A DNA stretch of 10,188 nucleotides from NCBI GenBank assembly GCA_025354075.1, contig JANXNO010000123.1, forward strand, positions 1-10,188, in the 5' to 3' direction. The stretch is from Burkholderiales bacterium (lineage in GTDB: Bacteria > Pseudomonadota > Gammaproteobacteria > Burkholderiales > Casimicrobiaceae). Both the position numbers and the translations under genes were made by a program. A model generated the notes under the pieces. It worked only from the letters and a program-made list of their open reading frames with translations, did not search any database and was not told where the DNA came from. Of the stretch, positions 6,356-10,188 are shown in pieces. The first letter of the stretch is position 1. Every line of letters starts with the position of its first letter.

Positions 6356-7294
6356 TTACGCGTAACCGACGCCCTGCGTATTGACGAACAGCGAGTACAC
6401 CGAGGTGCTCGCCGTCATGAACAGGCGGTTGCGGTGAATGCCGCCGAAGCACAGGTTGGCGCAGCGCTCGGGCAGATCGATGCGGCCAATCAATTTGCCC
6501 TGCGGGTTGAACACATGCACGCCGTCGAGCCCTGCGCTGCCCATGCCCCAGCCGCACCACAAATTGCCGTCGATGTCGCAACGAAATCCATCGGGGGTGC
6601 CGACACCTGCGTGGATGAGAACGCGGCGATTAGTGAGCGTGCGGCCATCGATCACATCGCACGCCAGAATTTTGCGCGGCGTGCCGCGTGATTCGACGAT
6701 GTACAGGATCGATTCATCGGGCGAAAACATCAGTCCGTTCGGGAAATTGATGCCCTCCGCAGCCACGCTGATTGACCCGTCGACATCGATGCGATACACG
6801 TTAGTCGGTAGTTGCGGCTCGGCTTTTTCGCCCTCGTAAAAACTCAAAATGCCGAACGATGGATCGGTGAACCACACCGAGCCGTCGGACTTCACCACCA
6901 CGTCATTCGGCGAGTTGAGTGGCTTGCCTTCAAACGAATCGGCCAGCACGGTGATGCGTCCGTCATGTTCGGTTCGCGTGACGCGGCGCGTGAGGTGCTC
7001 GCAGGTGACGAGGCGGCCCTGACGGTCACGGGTATTGCCATTGCCGTTGTTGGACGGTTTGCGGAATGGGCTCACCGCGCCCGTCTCTTCATGCCAGCTA
7101 TACATGCAGTTGCCAGGCACATCGCTCCACACCAGCATGCGGCTGTCGCCCAGCCACACGGGCCCTTCCGCCCAGCGGTAGCCATGCGCAATGCGCTCCA
7201 CCTTCGCCGCTGAAACACGATAACGATCAAACGACGGATCAATGCTGACCACAGCCGGATCGGGGTAACGGGGGCTGGGTTGCCAGTCGGACAT
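6356..7294 (-). CDS. SMP-30/gluconolactonase/LRE-family sugar-lactone hydrolase
   Basis: 312 aa, ATG at 7294-7292, preceded by AAGAAGG at a good spacing. The six-bladed beta-propeller of the SMP-30 family is recognisable. Expected metal and active-site residues are in place: E43 in RWAEGPVW, N130 in NSPNDVVV, N186 in FPNGLMFS and D235 in GTPDGFRCD, with WFTDPSFGI (141-149) between. Family enzymes hydrolyse gluconolactone-type sugar lactones or related esters using a divalent metal. Length and motifs fit a complete soluble enzyme with no signal peptide. The C-terminal CFGGIHRNRLFMTASTSVY is typical. The natural substrate cannot be fixed from sequence, and the neighbouring hydroxylase does not clarify it. 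Confidence 0.93.
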   Translation of the reverse strand: MSDWQPSPRYPDPAVVSIDPSFDRYRVSAAKVERIAHGYRWAEGPVWLGDSRMLVWSDVPGNCMYSWHEETGAVSPFRKPSNNGNGNTRDRQGRLVTCEHLTRRVTRTEHDGRITVLADSFEGKPLNSPNDVVVKSDGSVWFTDPSFGILSFYEGEKAEPQLPTNVYRIDVDGSISVAAEGINFPNGLMFSPDESILYIVESRGTPRKILACDVIDGRTLTNRRVLIHAGVGTPDGFRCDIDGNLWCGWGMGSAGLDGVHVFNPQGKLIGRIDLPERCANLCFGGIHRNRLFMTASTSVYSLFVNTQGVGYA

Positions 7295-7499
7295 GGAAGC
7301 CTTCTTTTAATCGTGTCGTGACGGGTTTGGCTGAACTATACGGCGTGTTGCTGCTGGGCGTTTCGCGGATTTTTGAAGGATCAGCTTTCTTGTGAAAGTG
7401 CCTAATTAGTTTGGCTTAGTGCGGTATTTTTGCTTAAGTCGACTTAAATCGCTTTCATGCTTTACGCCCATATCAAATAAGGGTTCCAATCGAAAGCTG
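7295..7499. promoter_or_regulatory. Spacer between glmU end and SMP-30 gene
   Basis: These 205 bases hold no credible ORF. On the minus strand TATAGT (plus 7335-7340) is a reasonable -10 for the SMP-30 gene, but no -35 is seen at the normal distance. TTAAGTCGACTTAA (7434-7447) is a perfect 14-bp palindrome. CTTTC-TTGT-GAAAG (7385-7398) is a short hairpin. The region is AT-richer than the flanking genes. No intrinsic terminator for glmU could be identified. Confidence 0.35.
7434..7447. repeat. Perfect 14-bp palindrome TTAAGTCGACTTAA
   Basis: The sequence equals its own reverse complement and lies 52 bp beyond the glmU stop and about 94 bp upstream of the SMP-30 -10 candidate. A dimeric regulator site is possible. 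It has no loop or U tract, so it is a poor terminator. Confidence 0.5.
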
Positions 7500-8885
7500 C
7501 TAGCTGGTTTTCTTTGCTGGGCGCTTCCAGTTCGGGATGCTGACCTGCTTGCCACGCGCCACGCTCAGCGCGCCTGCGGGTGCATCTTTGGTGATGGTGC
7601 TGCCGCCACCGACGGTGCCGCCCGTACCGATGGTGACAGGCGCGATCAGCACGCAGTTGGAGCCCACATGCACGTCGTCTTCGATCACCGTGCGGTGCTT
7701 GTTGGCACCGTCGTAATTGGCGGTGATGGAGCCCGCGCCGTAGTTCACCCGCTCGCCCACCGTCGCATCACCCAAGTACGCGAGATGATTGGCCTTTGCG
7801 CCCCTGGCGAGCGTTGAATTTTTGACTTCGACGAAGTTGCCGATGTGCACCTCGTCGCCGAGTTGCGCACCGAGGCGCAGTCGCGCGAACGGCCCGATCA
7901 GCGCGCCCTCGCCCACCGTGCAGCCTTCGAGATGGCTCATCGCATGCACGGTGGTGTTGTGGCCAATCGTCGCGTCTTTGAGCACACAGTTGGGACCGAT
8001 GCTGACGTTGTCGCACAGGGTGACGACGCCGCTGAATACGCAGCCAACGTCGATGAACACATCAATGCCGCAGATGAGTGTGCCACGCACATCAATGCGC
8101 GCCGGATCGGCTAGAGTCACGCCCGACTGCAAAAGTTTTTCCGCTTCGCCGCGTTGCACTTCGCGCTCGAGTGCTGCAAGTTGGGCCTTGTCATTCACGC
8201 CGGCAATCTCCGATTCGTTGGCGGGTTGCGCGGTCGCGACGGTCAAGCCATCAACGCTTGCCATCGCGATCACGTCGGTCAGATACAGCTCGCCCTGCGC
8301 GTTGTGTGGCGTGAGTTGGGCGAGTGCGCCGCGCAGCCACGCGGTGGGCGCGGCCATGATGCCGCTGTTGATTTCGTTGACGGCGAGTGTGGTGGCGTCA
8401 TTCGCAGCCAGCGCGTCTTTGTGCTCGACTATTTTCAGCACATCGCCCGCTGCGTTACGCACGATACGTCCGTAGCCGGTCGCGTCCTTCATGTTGCAGG
8501 TGAGCAGCGCGAAGGTTCTCTCATTGACCAGTGCGACGAGTGCAGCCAATGTTTCGCTGCGAATCAGCGGCGTGTCGCCGGTGACCAGCAACGTGATGCC
8601 GTCGTCGGTGATGGGCGCGAGCCCCACCGCCGCTGCGTGCCCGGTGCCGTTCTGCGGACTCTGCAACGCAAACGTCACAGTGCTGCCAGCAAGCGCTTTG
8701 GTCACCTGTTCAACGCCGTGTCCGACTACGACGACGGTCTTTGACGGCTTCAACGCGGCCACGCTCGCCAGTGAATGCGCCAGCAAAGGCCGTCCCGCGA
8801 GGGGTTGCAACACTTTCGGCAACTGCGATTTCATGCGTGTGCCTTTGCCGGCGGCCAGGACGATGACGGAGAGTTCTGATTGCAT
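7500..8885 (-). CDS. glmU: Bifunctional GlmU: GlcNAc-1-P uridyltransferase / GlcN-1-P acetyltransferase
   Basis: 461 aa, close to the usual length of about 455. It makes UDP-GlcNAc for peptidoglycan and LPS: the C-terminal half acetylates glucosamine-1-phosphate and the N-terminal half adds UMP. The uridyltransferase domain (1-230) shows LAAGKGTRM (10-18), LPKVL (22-26), QNGTGHA (78-84), GDTPLI (103-108), GYGRI (137-141), EHKDA (154-158) and NEINSGI (170-176). From about 255 there is a left-handed beta-helix of hexapeptide repeats. The acetyltransferase site KANHLAYLGD carries the catalytic-type His367, followed by NYGAGSITANYDG. The protein looks intact and active. The start is ATG at 8885-8883. 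No Shine-Dalgarno is visible, and a 142-bp palindromic element begins two bases upstream, so its leader or promoter comes from that element. glmS, a frequent neighbour, does not follow. Confidence 0.97.
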   Translation of the reverse strand: MQSELSVIVLAAGKGTRMKSQLPKVLQPLAGRPLLAHSLASVAALKPSKTVVVVGHGVEQVTKALAGSTVTFALQSPQNGTGHAAAVGLAPITDDGITLLVTGDTPLIRSETLAALVALVNERTFALLTCNMKDATGYGRIVRNAAGDVLKIVEHKDALAANDATTLAVNEINSGIMAAPTAWLRGALAQLTPHNAQGELYLTDVIAMASVDGLTVATAQPANESEIAGVNDKAQLAALEREVQRGEAEKLLQSGVTLADPARIDVRGTLICGIDVFIDVGCVFSGVVTLCDNVSIGPNCVLKDATIGHNTTVHAMSHLEGCTVGEGALIGPFARLRLGAQLGDEVHIGNFVEVKNSTLARGAKANHLAYLGDATVGERVNYGAGSITANYDGANKHRTVIEDDVHVGSNCVLIAPVTIGTGGTVGGGSTITKDAPAGALSVARGKQVSIPNWKRPAKKTS

Positions 8886-8887
8886 AA

Positions 8888-9029
8888 GGGCACTACCATA
8901 AATTCATTTTCGGGCGAACTGCGGCGTTGCACGGTGCTCGCAATCCTCATGTACCAGGGCGTACATTCCGGTTGCTCCGCGCCGTGCGCCATGCATTTCA
9001 TCCCGAAAAATGAATTTCTGGAAGTGCCC
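8888..9029. mobile_element. 142-bp palindromic MITE-like element
   Basis: The left end (8888-8914) reads inward GGGCACTACCATAAATTCAT and ends CGGG. The right end read inward on the minus strand (9029-9002) is GGGCACTTCCAGAAATTCAT and also ends CGGG. About 25 of 28 columns match, with two substitutions and one 1-base gap. Pairing continues inward, for example GCACGG and GCAA blocks in both arms, to the centre, where ATGTAC (8949-8954) faces GTACAT (8961-8966) around CAGGGC. ATAA flanks both sides (8884-8887 and 9030-9033), as expected of a 4-bp target duplication. No protein is encoded, so any movement would need a transposase from elsewhere. It occupies the spacer between divergent glmU and the phnD-like gene. 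From memory, similar palindromes recur in proteobacterial genomes; this is unverified. Confidence 0.8.
8895..8900 (-). promoter_or_regulatory. Possible -10 for glmU inside the mobile element end
   Basis: On the minus strand the element end reads TATGGT, 9 nt before the glmU ATG. It matches 4 of 6 consensus -10 bases and arises from a position where the two element ends differ (CCATAA against CCAGAA). No -35 is seen at the right distance. A start here would give a leaderless or near-leaderless glmU mRNA. Confidence 0.25.
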
Positions 9030-9101
9030 ATAAGCAGGTGTGATTGCAGGAATGTGACGGCGTGCAGGGATTCTACGGACGCGCGCGCTGCGTGTGCTTC
9101 C

Positions 9102-9107
9102 TACAAT
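9102..9107 (+). promoter_or_regulatory. -10 candidate for the phnD-like gene
   Basis: TACAAT matches 5 of 6 consensus bases and lies 31 nt before the ATG, leaving room for a leader with the AAGGTGG Shine-Dalgarno. The bases 17 bp upstream do not resemble TTGACA. It lies 72 bp beyond the palindromic element, so this promoter is outside it. Confidence 0.35.
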
Positions 9108-9138
9108 GTGCGGACTAAGATTGCCAAGGTGGAATGAA

Positions 9139-10137
9139 ATGCGCACTGTTTATCTGGCCGGCGCGGTGGCTATCGGGCTGTTGTCGGTGCTGGGGTCAAC
9201 GGCGGCCTATGCCGCTGACGACTGCAAAAGTCGCGGCGAGCTCGACAGCAATTATTGCGATGAGGACAACAACCTCGTGGCCGAGCCACCGAAGGATAAG
9301 GCAAAGTGGAAAGACCCATCGACGCTCGTCTTTGCCTACACGCCGATTGAAGATCCGGCTGTGTACGCCAATCTGTTCAAAGGCTTCACCGAATATCTGG
9401 GTGCATGTACGCAAAAAAAGATTGTGTATTACACCGTGCAAAGCAACGCCGCGCAGATCGAGGCGATGCGTTCGGGGCGCTTGCATGTGGCGGGCCTTGC
9501 GTCCGGCGAAACCGGGTTTGCGGTGAATCTCGCCGGTGCGGTGCCGTTTGCCATCAAGGGCAACAAGGACGGCCCACGTATGTATCGCCAAGTGGTGGTG
9601 GTGAAAAAGGAAAGCACGATCAAGACGATTGCGGACCTCAAAGGTCGCAAGGTGGCACATACCGCGCCGTCGTCAAATTCAGGCCACCTCGCACCCCTCG
9701 CGCTGTTCCCGAAAGAAGGCATCACGCCGGGCAAGGACTACGCGATTTTGTTTTCCGGCAAGCATGATCAATCGCTCGCGGGCGTGCTCAAGGGCGACTA
9801 TGAAGCGGCACCGATCACCAGCGACATCTATGACCGCTGGATCATGCGCGGCCAGATGAAGGCCGACGACACGCGCATCATTTATCGCTCGGGCACCTTC
9901 CCGACCTCGTCGTTTGCGTATGCGCATGACCTCGCGCTACCGCTCGCTGACAAGATCAAGAAGTGCTTCTTCGACTACAAATTTTCGCCCGAGATGCAAA
10001 AAGAATTTCTCGGCGACGACCGCTTTTTGCCAGTCGATTACAAGAAGGACTGGGAACTGGTACGCGCGGTTGCCGTAGCGTCGGGAACGCCGTATAACCG
10101 CTTGCAGTTTGATAAAGAAAACGCAAAGAAAAAATAG
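9139..10137 (+). CDS. PhnD-type phosphate/phosphite/phosphonate-binding periplasmic protein
   Basis: 332 aa from ATG at 9139, with AAGGTGG (9126-9132) at 6-nt spacing; a TTG/ATG-type start further upstream (9094) is less likely because this Shine-Dalgarno and the signal peptide fit 9139. Residues 1-25 are a signal peptide ending AYA. Then comes a short Cys-bearing lead (C29, C40: CKSRGELDSNYC), followed by a type-2 periplasmic binding fold: LVFAYTPIEDPAVY (63-76), QSNAAQIEAMRSGRLHVAGL (101-120), GRKVAHTAPSSNSGHLAP (169-186), FSGKHDQSLAGVLKGDYEAA (205-224) and TSDIYDRW (227-234). HTAPSSNSG is the variant of the PhnD oxyanion-binding Ser/Thr loop. It should capture an oxyanion such as phosphonate or phosphite for an ABC importer. 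The next gene starts 10 nt after the stop, so an operon is likely. The permease and ATPase genes are not in view. Confidence 0.93.
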   Translation: MRTVYLAGAVAIGLLSVLGSTAAYAADDCKSRGELDSNYCDEDNNLVAEPPKDKAKWKDPSTLVFAYTPIEDPAVYANLFKGFTEYLGACTQKKIVYYTVQSNAAQIEAMRSGRLHVAGLASGETGFAVNLAGAVPFAIKGNKDGPRMYRQVVVVKKESTIKTIADLKGRKVAHTAPSSNSGHLAPLALFPKEGITPGKDYAILFSGKHDQSLAGVLKGDYEAAPITSDIYDRWIMRGQMKADDTRIIYRSGTFPTSSFAYAHDLALPLADKIKKCFFDYKFSPEMQKEFLGDDRFLPVDYKKDWELVRAVAVASGTPYNRLQFDKENAKKK

Positions 10138-10147
10138 GGAGATGACC

Positions 10148-10188
10148 ATGAAAAAACTTTTGATTGTTGCCGGCACGCTTGCGAGCGT
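10148..10188 (+). CDS. Start of a second exported protein (cut by window end)
   Basis: ATG at 10148 follows GGGAG (10137-10141) at 6-nt spacing. The visible residues MKKLLIVAGTLAS are the start of a typical signal peptide. An in-frame ATG at 10142 is possible but overlaps the Shine-Dalgarno spacing. It is 10 nt downstream of the phnD-like gene and presumably cotranscribed. Product unknown: it could be another binding protein or an accessory periplasmic protein. Confidence 0.6.
   Translation, partial: MKKLLIVAGTLAS

Noticed and set aside
7789..8475. 228-codon plus-strand ORF opposite glmU
   Set aside because: Antisense shadow of an unmistakable glmU; Ser/Thr/Pro-rich translation with no domain pattern.
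8885..9032. TA target duplication of IS630/mariner type for the palindromic element
   Set aside because: With TA as the target the outermost element bases (A and T) would not pair. The 4-bp ATAA duplication leaves perfectly matched GGGCAC ends.
8880..9137. Plus-strand ORF of 85 codons running through the palindromic element
   Set aside because: It overlaps the glmU start, crosses both arms of the inverted repeat and overlaps the Shine-Dalgarno of the phnD-like gene. The reading frame is a by-product of the repeat.

Overview
The window looks like an ordinary chromosomal stretch of a GC-rich proteobacterium. A betaproteobacterium is my best guess, from the style of GlmU, the PhnD-type binding protein and the rhodanese-ChrB fusion. 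This rests on remembered family patterns, not on a search. I see no rRNA, tRNA, CRISPR array, phage gene or transposase gene.

Layout from left to right. (1) 1-603, minus: the 5' part of a rhodanese plus ChrB-type chromate-resistance protein, cut by the window edge. It is preceded by a 226-bp control region with two phased direct repeats. (2) 830-1780, minus: an exported protein of unknown function, behind an EamA-type transporter (1848-2840, minus). (3) 2905-3858, plus: a second EamA transporter, divergent from the first across only 64 bp. Both genes lack a usable Shine-Dalgarno sequence and have a -10-like hexamer just upstream of the start codon, as in leaderless transcription. (4) 3859-4755, minus: a signal-less protein with a peptidoglycan-binding-like N-terminus and an unrecognised C-terminal domain. 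Next, 4874-5428, minus: a small exported protein with a C-terminal membrane anchor, under a clear sigma-70-type promoter. (5) 5540-6349, plus: a fatty acid hydroxylase/sterol desaturase-family membrane di-iron enzyme. (6) 6356-7294, minus: an SMP-30/gluconolactonase-family hydrolase. (7) 7500-8885, minus: glmU. (8) 9139-10137, plus: a PhnD-type phosphonate/phosphite-binding protein, then the first codons of another probably exported protein (10148 onward).

The most distinctive non-coding structure is a 142-bp element at 8888-9029 between the divergent glmU and phnD-like genes. It is an imperfect inverted repeat over its whole length, has terminal inverted repeats of about 28 bp and is flanked by ATAA on both sides. 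That is the anatomy of a non-autonomous mobile element (MITE). It lies two bases upstream of the glmU start codon, so it must form glmU's leader or promoter region.

The genes are a mixed set and do not obviously form one pathway. They cover transport (two EamA proteins, PhnD-like), cell envelope (GlmU, the peptidoglycan-binding-like protein, the anchored surface protein) and small-molecule metabolism (SMP-30, hydroxylase). I found no convincing new multi-gene system. The items most worth following are the palindromic element at glmU, the signal-less peptidoglycan-binding-like protein and the paired leaderless transporter genes.
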